Assembly (NCBI GenBank): GCA_964528645.1
Contig: CAZGSR010000035.1
Location: 1-29,443 of the forward strand
Reading direction: 5' to 3'
DNA length: 29,443 nucleotides
DNA from: UBA5734 sp964528645
GTDB lineage: Bacteria > Bacillota > Clostridia > Saccharofermentanales > UBA5734
Shown piece after piece: positions 22,032 to 29,443 of this stretch. A model generated the notes under the pieces. The model saw nothing but the letters and a program-made list of their open reading frames with translations, ran no database searches and was not told the origin of the DNA. The number at the start of each line of letters is the position of its first letter. Within the stretch, counting starts at the first letter, position 1. Made by a program: the position numbers and the translations under genes.

Positions 22032-23461
22032 GGCGTGCCTCCAGCATCCTTGTCCAGGTTTGGTTCATGCGCCATTTTTTCAAAGACATCCTCAATCGGA
22101 CCGATCATGTACAACGCTTGTTCAGGATAAGACATGAACTCATCATTGAGGATCTGCTCACAGCCGGTCAGGGCATCCTCCCTGCTGACAAACCGTCCTT
22201 TGAGACCGGAAAAATGCTCGGTGGTGAAAAAGGGCTGGGTCAGGAACCGTTCCAGCCGGCGGGCCCGGGCGACCAGTTTCTGGTCCTCTGGCGAAAGTTG
22301 CTCGAGACCCAGCATGGAGATGATGTCCTTGAGATTGTCGTAGCGGGCCAGGGTCTGCCGGACGGCCTGGGCGAGGTGGTAATGCCGTTGTCCGATGATG
22401 CCGGGTGTGGCCAGCTTGGAATTGGACTGCAGGGGATCGATGGCAGGATACAGGCCCTCGCTGGCTCTTTTGCGGGACATGACAATGGAGGCAGACAGAT
22501 GGGAAAACGTATGGACGGCTGCCGGATCGGTGAAGTCATCCGCGGGAACATAGACAGCCTGGATCGAAGTGATGGCGCCCGACTGGGTATTGGCGATGCG
22601 TTCCTGCAACTGGGCCAGATCCGTCGCCAAGGTTGGCTGGTATCCGAGCCGGGATGGCATCTGACCCAACAGGCCGGACACTTCAGCCCCCGCCTGGATG
22701 AAACGGAAAATATTATCGATCAGGAGCAGGACGTCCTTGTGTTCGTCATCCCGGAAATACTCAGCCATGGTCAGGGCTGTGTGACCGACACGGAAACGGC
22801 TGCCAGGCGGCTCATTCATCTGGCCAAAAACCAGGACCATGTCATCCAGGACACCGGCTTCCTGCATGCTGCGGTAAAGCTCTTCTCCCTCCCGGCAGCG
22901 TTCGCCAATGCCACAAAAAAGACTCACTCCAGCATGGTGCCGGATCATGTTGTGGATGATCTCTGTCAAAAGGACCGTTTTGCCAACACCAGCACCGCCA
23001 AAAAGTCCGGCCTTGCCACCTCGCTCCAGAGGAGCCAGGACGTCGATGACCTTGATACCGGTTTCAAAGATCTCAGAGATGGGGGATCGTTTGGCAAGGG
23101 GCGGAGGTGCGGCATGGATGGTGCGATGACTGACCGGATCAGGGGCAGGCTGACGGTCGATAACCTGGCCAAAGACATCAAACATGCGCGAGAGAATGGC
23201 GGGTCCGACCGGGGCGAGGATTGTCTGGCCCGTACTGACAACGGTCATGCCCCGGGCCAATCCCTGTGTTGGCGTCAGGGCAATCCCCCTGACACGGCCA
23301 GGGGCTACTTGAGCCTGGACTTCCAGAATGACCTCATTCTGGCGCCCGGTCCGCAGGATGGTATGGATAGCCGGCAACCGTTCCGGAAAAGCGACATCGA
23401 CCACACTACCCTGGACGGTCAGGACATGTCCGTTATGCATTGTTTCGAATGACTGGGCCAC
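22028..23461 (-). CDS. atpD: N-ATPase beta subunit (catalytic)
   Basis: This is a 477-residue catalytic subunit. The P-loop GGAGVGKT is at 155-162, the catalytic glutamate is in GIGERCREGEE (Glu187), and Walker B is LLLIDNIFRF. The conserved ADDFTDPAAVHTFSHL segment differs from the usual DDLTDPAPATTF in a way expected of the divergent N branch. The frame runs to 23488. The GTG at 23461 has AGGAGGA 6 bases upstream and gives the usual N terminus, so it is preferred. It heads the nine-gene operon, with an extended -10 promoter ~70 bases upstream. Confidence 0.95.
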   Translation of the reverse strand: MAQSFETMHNGHVLTVQGSVVDVAFPERLPAIHTILRTGRQNEVILEVQAQVAPGRVRGIALTPTQGLARGMTVVSTGQTILAPVGPAILSRMFDVFGQVIDRQPAPDPVSHRTIHAAPPPLAKRSPISEIFETGIKVIDVLAPLERGGKAGLFGGAGVGKTVLLTEIIHNMIRHHAGVSLFCGIGERCREGEELYRSMQEAGVLDDMVLVFGQMNEPPGSRFRVGHTALTMAEYFRDDEHKDVLLLIDNIFRFIQAGAEVSGLLGQMPSRLGYQPTLATDLAQLQERIANTQSGAITSIQAVYVPADDFTDPAAVHTFSHLSASIVMSRKRASEGLYPAIDPLQSNSKLATPGIIGQRHYHLAQAVRQTLARYDNLKDIISMLGLEQLSPEDQKLVARARRLERFLTQPFFTTEHFSGLKGRFVSREDALTGCEQILNDEFMSYPEQALYMIGPIEDVFEKMAHEPNLDKDAGGTP

Positions 23462-23529
23462 GATCGGTCCTCCTGTCAGTTCTTGCACAGAAGCGGATCG
23501 GTTCGGTCACCCTGATGGGTTCTAACTCC

Positions 23530-23538
23530 AGTATAACA
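23530..23538 (-). promoter_or_regulatory. Extended -10 promoter of the N-ATPase operon
   Basis: The minus strand reads TG-T-TATACT (five of six with extended TG) in the gap between the yccF stop and atpD. The -35 is weak. The leader is ~60 nt. Confidence 0.5.
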
Positions 23539-23563
23539 CAGCCAGGTTCTGGCTCTGGCCGGA

Positions 23564-23932
23564 TCAGGCCCGGACGATCCGGGCACCGAAAGGCATCAGG
23601 GCCAGGCGGGCAAATTTGAAGGCCTGGAGACCGAATGGGATGCCGACAATCGTCACACAGTAGACAAGGCCAATCACAACCGCGGTGACCGCCAGCTCCC
23701 AGCCAAGAAAGAGGATCCAGAGGATGTTGGCCAGAAACGAAACGGTGCCAGCCTGGCTGTAATCGATGTCACGGCCAAAGGGGGCCAGCATCAGTGCTGC
23801 AAATTTGAAGCATTGCAGACCAATCGGGATTCCGATGATGGTGACCAGGCACAAAAGGCCGGCGATCAGCCAGGCCAGCCACAACAGGACACCGCCAAAA
23901 ATAAACCAGAGAAAATTGCCGATCAAACTCAC
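23564..23932 (-). CDS. yccF: YccF-family inner membrane protein
   Basis: This is a 122-residue protein made of two tandem YccF domains. Each has a hydrophobic helix followed by a short loop with CVTIxGIPxGLQxFKFAxLxLxPFG (first about 28-53, second about 91-116). Four hydrophobic segments are visible. The function of the family is unknown. The start is GTG at 23932 with GAGGGGG 8 bases upstream. It lies upstream of the N-ATPase operon in the same direction but is separated by a promoter, so linkage may be incidental. Confidence 0.9.
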   Translation of the reverse strand: MSLIGNFLWFIFGGVLLWLAWLIAGLLCLVTIIGIPIGLQCFKFAALMLAPFGRDIDYSQAGTVSFLANILWILFLGWELAVTAVVIGLVYCVTIVGIPFGLQAFKFARLALMPFGARIVRA

Positions 23933-24029
23933 TGCCGTTGCCCCCTCAGTTAAGGATAAATTCTGCTTTCATCTTAGCATGACAGCCAGACAAATGCGTG
24001 CAAAACCCATCTGACCTGTGTCTTGTGGG

Positions 24030-24044
24030 CTGGCAATTTGCCAG
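24030..24044. promoter_or_regulatory. Palindrome upstream of the VWA-AAA-LRR operon
   Basis: CTGGCAA-T-TTGCCAG is a perfect 7-bp dyad around one base. It ends 52 bases before the first start codon and overlaps the -35 position expected for the -10 below. The form is that of a dimeric regulator site. Confidence 0.5.
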
Positions 24045-24063
24045 GATGTGTGGAAAATTAGGG

Positions 24064-24069
24064 TATAGA
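24064..24069 (+). promoter_or_regulatory. Candidate -10 of the VWA-AAA-LRR operon
   Basis: TATAGA (five of six) lies 27 bases before the ATG. The -35 position 17 bases upstream (CCAGGA) is poor and falls on the palindrome, as might be expected of an activated or repressed promoter. Confidence 0.35.
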
Positions 24070-24096
24070 ACGCTCTTCTAGTCCAAAAGGGGAACC

Positions 24097-25467
24097 ATGC
24101 CTGATTTGCATCTGCCAGACCGCCAGCCTGCCAGCATCGCCCGCGACGTGTTGGACCTGACCCGCGACACCCTGATGGTGGCCCTGCGCTTTCTTGGCCC
24201 TGCCTTGGACCAGCCAGTTTTCCAGGATACAGGCCGGGATCTGTTCTCGACCGATGGCCAGCGTGTTTCCTTTGGCTTGAAATCACTGCTCGACCGCTAC
24301 CAGGCCAGCCGTGAGCACGTGACCAGAGACTACTTGCACCTGATCTTGCACCTGGTGCTCCTTCATCCATTCGCCAGTCAAAAAACGCGGCCTGACTATT
24401 GGGATCTGGCCTGCGATATAGCCGTCGAAACCATCATCGACGAATTAAACCTGGTGCAGACAGAATGCCCCGGGGCATCTGCTCGCAGGGCCCTGGCCCG
24501 CCAATTGAAGCAAGAGGCGCGTGCATTAACTGCAGAGCGGCTTTATCAGTTTTTCCTTGGCCAGGCTTTGCCTGACGAAACCGTGCTCCAATGGCAGGAG
24601 CTGGTGGTGCGAGATGACCATCATGACTGGCCCCTGCGATGGTTCGCGCCGAACGAAGAACCCGAGAACCAACAGGACGACCCGTTGCCTTTACATCCTG
24701 ACACCGAGAAACAAGAAGCGCAAACCAAGGCCCGTGAACGCTGGGAAGCCATCAGCAGCCGGATCCAGGTGGATCTGGATACCCTCTCCCGAAATTGGAG
24801 CGGACGCTCAGGTACTTTGACGGCGGCGATTGAACGAGCCAACCAGGCGAGGGTGAACTATCGGTCCTTCCTGCAGCGATTCATGGTCCTGGATGAAGCC
24901 ATGCGGATCAATGATGATGAATTCGACACGGTGTTCTATACGTATGGCCTGACACTCTATCGCAATCTGCCGTTGATCGAACCACTCGAATACAAAGATG
25001 TGCCAAAAATCCGTGATCTTGTCATTGCCATCGATACATCTGCTTCTTGCAGTGGCGATGCTGTCCAGTCTTTCGTCCGCAAAACAGGCGACATCCTCAG
25101 CCAGAACGAGGCGTTTTTCCAGACCTTCAATGTCTATCTCATCCAGTGCGACGCCAAGGTCCAGTCCGTCGTCCAGTTGAAAAAGCCAGATGACTTTACC
25201 CGGTACACCGCCAGTGAGCAGTTATGTGGTTTTGGCGGTACGGATTTTCGCCCGGTGTTCCAACTGGTCGACGACATGATCAGGCAGCGTCAGTTCACCC
25301 AGCTCAAGGGGCTGATCTATTTTACAGACGGCCAGGGTACCTACCCGGAAAAGAAACCCGCCTATGAGACGGCATTTATCTTCCTCAATGACGCGGGCAC
25401 TCCGGTGGACGTGCCACCCTGGGCCATCAGGCTGATCTTGCACGAAGAAGATCTCGCCCAGCTTTGA
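24097..25467 (+). CDS. DUF2201-type metallopeptidase-like protein with C-terminal VWA domain
   Basis: This is a 456-residue soluble protein. Residues ~20-185 resemble the putative metallopeptidase domain found before VWA-like domains (DUF2201). The HExxHxxxxH motif reads HLILHLVLLH (81-90): all histidines remain but the catalytic Glu is Leu82, so peptidase activity is unlikely. YWDLACDIAVETII (101-114) matches the conserved segment after it. A charged linker (about 185-255) follows. The VWA-like domain (about 305-456) has a full MIDAS: DTSAS (313-317), Thr382 in GGTDFRP, and Asp411 in YFTDGQG. The ATG at 24097 has AAAAGGGGA upstream. A MoxR-like ATPase follows 32 bases later. Such VWA proteins are normally adaptors or substrates of MoxR ATPases. 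Confidence 0.87.
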   Translation: MPDLHLPDRQPASIARDVLDLTRDTLMVALRFLGPALDQPVFQDTGRDLFSTDGQRVSFGLKSLLDRYQASREHVTRDYLHLILHLVLLHPFASQKTRPDYWDLACDIAVETIIDELNLVQTECPGASARRALARQLKQEARALTAERLYQFFLGQALPDETVLQWQELVVRDDHHDWPLRWFAPNEEPENQQDDPLPLHPDTEKQEAQTKARERWEAISSRIQVDLDTLSRNWSGRSGTLTAAIERANQARVNYRSFLQRFMVLDEAMRINDDEFDTVFYTYGLTLYRNLPLIEPLEYKDVPKIRDLVIAIDTSASCSGDAVQSFVRKTGDILSQNEAFFQTFNVYLIQCDAKVQSVVQLKKPDDFTRYTASEQLCGFGGTDFRPVFQLVDDMIRQRQFTQLKGLIYFTDGQGTYPEKKPAYETAFIFLNDAGTPVDVPPWAIRLILHEEDLAQL

Positions 25468-25499
25468 CGCAGTCAAATGCACCCAAAGGAGCAAAAGCC

Positions 25500-27062
25500 A
25501 TGGATATCAAGAGCGCCAAGCAGCAAATCCAGAATGCCATCGCAGCCTACCTCAAAAGAGACGAGCTGGGCAATTACCGGATCCCGCTCGAAAAACAGCG
25601 GCCGATCTTTCTGCTCGGGGCACCTGGCATCGGCAAGACAGCCATCATGGAACAGATCGCCCAGGAGCTTGGCATCAGCCTGGTGTCTTATTCCATGACC
25701 CATCACACCCGGCAAAGTGCGCTCGGCCTGCCATTCATCCTCAGGAAGACTTTTGGCGGAGTCGATTATGATGTATCCGAATACACGATGAGTGAAATCA
25801 TAGCCGCAGTCTACGACACCATCGAAGAAACCGGGATCGCGGAAGGCATCTTGTTCCTGGACGAAGTCAACTGTGTCTCTGAGACGCTGGCGCCGGCGAT
25901 GTTGCAGTTTCTGCAGTTCAAAGTCTTTGGCCGGCACCGGCTGCCGAAAGGATGGATGGTCGTCACAGCCGGCAATCCGCCTGAATACAACAAGTCCGTG
26001 CGTGAATTTGACATTGTCACGATGGACCGCTTGAAACGGATCGATGTCGAACCGGATTATGCCGTCTGGAAAGAATACGCCTGGCATTATCAAGTGCATG
26101 GCAGCATCCTGTCCTACCTCGATGTGCGTCAACAGGATTTCTACACGGTCGAATCAACCGTCGATGGTAAAAGCTTTGTTACGGCCCGGGGCTGGGAAGA
26201 CTTGTCCAAGATGATTGTGTTGTCTGAAGAACTGGGCTTGCCGGTGGATCACCATCTGACGGGCCAATACCTGCAAAACGCACGGATCGCCCGTGAATTC
26301 GCCCTTTATTACGAGTTGTACAACGCCTATAAAGACCAGTACCGGATCGAGGCCATCTTGTCTGGCCAGGCCAGTGAAGAGGTGATCTTGAAAGCGCAGG
26401 CGGCACCATTTGACGAACGATTGTCCTTGCTGGGCCTGTTGCTGGATACCCTCGGCCAGGACATGAATGGCTGTCTGGTTGACGATGCCCTGGTCGAACA
26501 TCGTTTCGAGATCCTCAAGAGCATCCGGTCCGAAATGGAACAGCCTGCTGCCGATGCCCAGGCGATCCTTGCCCGTCAGATCCAACTGCAGCAGAAAATC
26601 CTGGAAATCGGCGAACGGTCCCTGACCTTGACGGAGGAACGCAAGCATCTGGTCCAGCTGTTGATCAAGAGTCTGGAAAACGACCAGCGCGACTTGATCC
26701 TCGGCGGTGCCAGCGCGCACCGGGCGCCATTCGGCCTGCTCAAAAGCACCTTTGACCAGGCAGTTGCCCAGCTGGAAGCAGATTCCATCCGGGTCCGCGA
26801 GCGGCTGCATCATGTGTTCGAGTTTATCAACGCTGCTTTTGGGGATGGCCAGGAACGCAGGACACTGATGTCCGGCCTGACGAACCATCCTGATTCAGCG
26901 CGGTTCATCAGCCGGTTCGGTTGTGATGATTATTTTGCCCACAGCGATGACTTGAAACTGTTTGATCGCCATCAGGCAATCTTGTCAGCCATGGCCGATC
27001 TGCAGAACAAAATCGCGCGGATGAGCCCATCCGATGGATCCGTTTCCGGAGACCAGGCATGA
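25500..27062 (+). CDS. MoxR-like AAA+ ATPase
   Basis: This is a 520-residue protein. The AAA+ module (about 5-270) has Walker A GAPGIGKT (40-47), Walker B ILFLDEVN (117-124), sensor 1 VVTAGNP (154-160) and MDRLKR with candidate arginine-finger residues (about 176-180). Residues ~280-520 form an unusual helical extension with heptad-like stretches (about 345-410 and 435-460) absent from short MoxR proteins. The frame opens at a TTG at 25464. The ATG at 25500 with AAAGGAG 8 bases upstream is the real start. It is coupled to the LRR gene by an ATGA overlap. The likely role is ATP-driven remodelling of a target delivered by the VWA protein. Confidence 0.88.
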   Translation: MDIKSAKQQIQNAIAAYLKRDELGNYRIPLEKQRPIFLLGAPGIGKTAIMEQIAQELGISLVSYSMTHHTRQSALGLPFILRKTFGGVDYDVSEYTMSEIIAAVYDTIEETGIAEGILFLDEVNCVSETLAPAMLQFLQFKVFGRHRLPKGWMVVTAGNPPEYNKSVREFDIVTMDRLKRIDVEPDYAVWKEYAWHYQVHGSILSYLDVRQQDFYTVESTVDGKSFVTARGWEDLSKMIVLSEELGLPVDHHLTGQYLQNARIAREFALYYELYNAYKDQYRIEAILSGQASEEVILKAQAAPFDERLSLLGLLLDTLGQDMNGCLVDDALVEHRFEILKSIRSEMEQPAADAQAILARQIQLQQKILEIGERSLTLTEERKHLVQLLIKSLENDQRDLILGGASAHRAPFGLLKSTFDQAVAQLEADSIRVRERLHHVFEFINAAFGDGQERRTLMSGLTNHPDSARFISRFGCDDYFAHSDDLKLFDRHQAILSAMADLQNKIARMSPSDGSVSGDQA

Positions 27063-28981
27063 TCCTGCTGATGGAAAAAGGCCGGGCTGAGAACTATTCC
27101 GGCATGCTATGCCCGGACAGCCAGGTCGAAATCCCCGATGGGGTGACTCAGATCGGCAGCAGGGCTTTTTTCCGTATGCGCGATCACAACGTCAGCGATA
27201 TCCCGCGCTTTCGCAGCATCCAGATCCCGGACAGTGTCAGGGAAATCGCTGCCGAGGCTTTCTACCGTTGCGAAGCACTGGAATCCGTCCGCCTGCCATC
27301 CGGTCTGCTCCGGATTGAATCCGGCGCTTTCCGGCTCTGCCGCAGCCTGCGCCAGGTCATCTTGCCTGACACCATCCGGGAGATAGGTCCACAGGCGTTT
27401 GCCGGTTGTGCCCATCTCGAGTCCATCCTTTTACCGGAGGGGTTGGTTCGGATCGGCGAATCCGCCTTTGCCGATTGCCAGAACCTCCGGCAGATCAGGC
27501 TGCCCTTGACGCTGGTGCAGATGGGCCGTGGTGCTTTTGCCAATTGTGCGGCCCTTCAGGAACTGGTCATACCGGATGGCATCGATGTGATCAGCGACAA
27601 CCTGCTGGAAGGGTGCGTCAGTCTGCAGTCGATTTCCCTGCCTCAGACGATCCGGCACATCGGCATGACGGCATTTGCCAACTGCCAGAGCCTGTGCGCG
27701 CTGCATCTGCCGTCAGGCGTGCAGCAGATCGGTCTGGGAGCCTTTTCCAAATGTTACAATCTCAGCCAGTTGAACCTGCCAGCTGGACTGGAAAGGATCG
27801 AAGAACGGACTTTTCTCGGTTGTTTGGTGCTTACTGCCATCGAACTGCCTGCCTCCATCCAGACAATTGCCGACATGGCTTTTAAAAGCTGCGATGCCTT
27901 GACACACGTTGTACTGCCTGACCACCTCCGCAAACTGGGCCGCTGGGCATTTGACGGTTGTCGCAATCTGCGGCACATCCAGTTACCAGAACATCTGTCC
28001 CAGCTGGGCGAGGGCGTTTTCATCCGTTGTGAGCAATTGGCTCACCTGGATGTGCACCCGGATAACCCGGTCTTCTCGTCCCGGGATGGTGTTCTGTTTG
28101 ACAAGCCGTTCGAGCGCCTCCTGGTTTTCCCGGAAGGTCATCCGGCAGCCCGTTACACCGTGCCAGAATGCATACGCGAAATTGCCGCCCACGCTTTCAA
28201 GGGGTGTCGACAGCTGACCCGGCTGGAATTGCCCTCAGAGCTGCAGAGGATAGGCCCCTGGGCTTTGACAGGCTGCACCCATCTGCGCCAGCTGGTCATT
28301 CCCCCTCTGGTGAAACACCTCCCTCAAGGGATTTTTTCCGGTTGCAGCCAGCTGGAGACCCTGGTCTTGCCAGACGGCCTCGAATCCATTGCAGACAAAG
28401 TCTTTGCTGAGTGTAAAAGTCTCAGGCGCCTGCAGATTCCGGCACAGTTGCACCAAACCAGTGAACGCGCCTGGGTGGGGCTCAGGCAGTTGGAAATCAG
28501 GCTGTCGGCTACAGCCACCCCTCTTCCAGGTGAAACCTGTGATGTCATCTTGTTCCCCGACTGGACACGGTTGACGTTTGAGGAAGCAACTGATTTCTGC
28601 CTCTGCGTCCAGGCGCAGGATGGCTGGATAACCATCGATCAAACACGATACGACCAATTGTGGAGCCAATTGACCTCGCTTCAGGAACGGTTTGCCATGG
28701 CTGTAGTCCAGTTGCGCTGTCCCGGTCGCCTGTCGCTGGATCGCTTATCCCTGTATCTGGATTTCATGCGTGCCCATGCGGCGCAGCTCATGCCTGGTGT
28801 CATCGACCAGCAGGATTTGGCCGGTTGTCAGGTTTTGCTCGAGCATCAATTGCTAAATGGGGCCGTCCTCGAAGCAGCCATTGAACGAGCCAACGACGGC
28901 CACCATGCTGAAATCCTGATGCGCCTGCTGCACTACCAGCACCAGACAAGAGGTCCGCGATCGTTCCGGTATGAATTTTAA
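27059..28981 (+). CDS. BspA-type leucine-rich-repeat protein, cytoplasmic
   Basis: This is a 640-residue protein. From about 24 to 465 it is a chain of ~23-residue LRR_5 repeats with the pattern LPxxLxxIGxxAFxxCxxL. One insert (about 332-378) has the NPVFSSRDGVLFDK form typical of the BspA group. The last ~170 residues are a non-repeat, mixed helical domain. Unlike most BspA proteins there is no signal peptide, sortase motif or membrane helix, so it acts inside the cell. Its ATG overlaps the AAA+ gene stop by 4 bases, which ties its dosage to the ATPase. Target recognition for the MoxR-VWA pair is a reasonable inference. The stop overlaps that of the convergent ABC gene. Confidence 0.88.
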   Translation: MILLMEKGRAENYSGMLCPDSQVEIPDGVTQIGSRAFFRMRDHNVSDIPRFRSIQIPDSVREIAAEAFYRCEALESVRLPSGLLRIESGAFRLCRSLRQVILPDTIREIGPQAFAGCAHLESILLPEGLVRIGESAFADCQNLRQIRLPLTLVQMGRGAFANCAALQELVIPDGIDVISDNLLEGCVSLQSISLPQTIRHIGMTAFANCQSLCALHLPSGVQQIGLGAFSKCYNLSQLNLPAGLERIEERTFLGCLVLTAIELPASIQTIADMAFKSCDALTHVVLPDHLRKLGRWAFDGCRNLRHIQLPEHLSQLGEGVFIRCEQLAHLDVHPDNPVFSSRDGVLFDKPFERLLVFPEGHPAARYTVPECIREIAAHAFKGCRQLTRLELPSELQRIGPWALTGCTHLRQLVIPPLVKHLPQGIFSGCSQLETLVLPDGLESIADKVFAECKSLRRLQIPAQLHQTSERAWVGLRQLEIRLSATATPLPGETCDVILFPDWTRLTFEEATDFCLCVQAQDGWITIDQTRYDQLWSQLTSLQERFAMAVVQLRCPGRLSLDRLSLYLDFMRAHAAQLMPGVIDQQDLAGCQVLLEHQLLNGAVLEAAIERANDGHHAEILMRLLHYQHQTRGPRSFRYEF

Positions 28982-29443
28982 TCTTGAGCCAGGACAGGCA
29001 TCCGGATCCACGAATCGGCGGGTGCCAGCGCCGCGGCTTCTGCTGCATCGTGGGTAACCACCAGCAAGGTCTTGCCCTTTGCTTTTGCCTGGACATACGA
29101 CAGCACACCGCTTTTTGTGTCTGGGTCCAGACCTTTGAAAGGCTCATCGAGCACAATCAGATCACTGTCAGCCAGCAAGGCCCGGACAATCGAAACCCGG
29201 CGCTGCTGGCCACCACTCAGGGTCCGGACCGGCTGCTGGATGCTGCCTGAAAGGCCGATTTCCACCAAGTGCTGGACGATGGTCTGGCGACTGACGGTTT
29301 GACCCGTGACCAGACGCACATTCGCCAGGGCAGAAAACGGACTGCAGAGACGTTCTTCCTGAAACACGGCACTGATCTTGCCCGGCAGGCCATCAATCCG
29401 GCCTGCATCGGGTCGTTCCAGACCCATCAGGAGTCTGAGGAGA
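28978..29443 (-). CDS. ABC transporter ATP-binding protein, 5' end beyond the window
   Basis: This is the C-terminal 154 residues of an ABC ATPase. The frame stays open to the window edge (LLRLLMGLERPDAGRI is the stretch after Walker A), so the P-loop lies just outside. Visible parts are the Q-loop in AVFQEERL, signature LSGGQQRRVSIVRALL, Walker B LIVLDEP, the D-loop FKGLDPDT and the H-loop VTHD. The compact C terminus and FQEERLCSPFSALANV resemble the nitrate/sulfonate/taurine and thiamine-precursor importers. The substrate cannot be told without the permease and binding protein. Confidence 0.9.
   Translation of the reverse strand, partial: LLRLLMGLERPDAGRIDGLPGKISAVFQEERLCSPFSALANVRLVTGQTVSRQTIVQHLVEIGLSGSIQQPVRTLSGGQQRRVSIVRALLADSDLIVLDEPFKGLDPDTKSGVLSYVQAKAKGKTLLVVTHDAAEAAALAPADSWIRMPVLAQD

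Noticed and set aside
22067..23452. 461-codon open frame antisense to atpD
   Set aside because: It lies entirely opposite a conserved catalytic subunit, its translation has no domain-like character, and it reflects codon bias of atpD.
23559..23582. Inverted repeat CCGGATC/GATCCGG over the yccF stop as a terminator
   Set aside because: The 7-bp stem lies mainly in coding sequence and has no T-run in the direction of transcription.

Overview
The window looks like chromosome from a Gram-positive anaerobe of the Bacillota, probably a Clostridia-like lineage with moderately high G+C. The evidence is a Bacillus-type Fe-S amidophosphoribosyltransferase with a short propeptide, two DinR/LexA-type SOS boxes of the Gram-positive form (GAAC-N4-GTTC), strong AGGAGG ribosome binding sites, a two-iron desulfoferrodoxin (an oxygen-defence enzyme of anaerobes) and a YfhO-type cell-wall glycosylation protein. 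GTG and TTG starts are common (purF, lysA, SRAP, atpD, yccF, yfhO, probably rluF). No phage, complete IS or CRISPR is visible. The only repeat-rich stretch is the first ~140 bases.

Bases 1-6215 hold housekeeping genes: a hexapeptide-repeat acyltransferase, two pseudouridine synthases, a SAM methyltransferase, a small Usp-like protein, purF, and an HD-domain hydrolase divergent from purF with overlapping -35 elements. Bases 6216-7082 are the most unusual non-coding part. They hold a ~300-nt plus-strand structured RNA of unknown class with a 12-bp closing stem and a perfect terminator. Convergent to it is a 95-residue single-pass membrane protein whose textbook promoter is bracketed by two SOS boxes.

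Bases 7083-16710 are all minus strand: comEB and lysA with their own promoter, then a closely spaced run lys1-nspC-cupin-SRAP-yfhO-dfx (carboxyspermidine polyamine route, abasic-site repair, membrane glycosylation, superoxide reduction), preceded by a ferredoxin-domain aldo/keto reductase.

Bases 16767-23461 hold a complete N-ATPase operon in the diagnostic order atpDCQRBEFAG. It has AtpQ and AtpR, no separate delta gene, a long AtpF, and a c subunit with a glutamate in both membrane helices. Eight junctions overlap or are 2 nt apart.

Bases 24097-28981 encode a three-gene cassette: a DUF2201/VWA protein whose HExxH motif has lost its catalytic glutamate, a MoxR-like AAA+ ATPase, and a cytoplasmic BspA-type leucine-rich-repeat protein. 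A near-perfect palindrome overlaps its promoter region. This is the best candidate for an undescribed multi-protein system. The window ends inside an ABC transporter ATPase gene.
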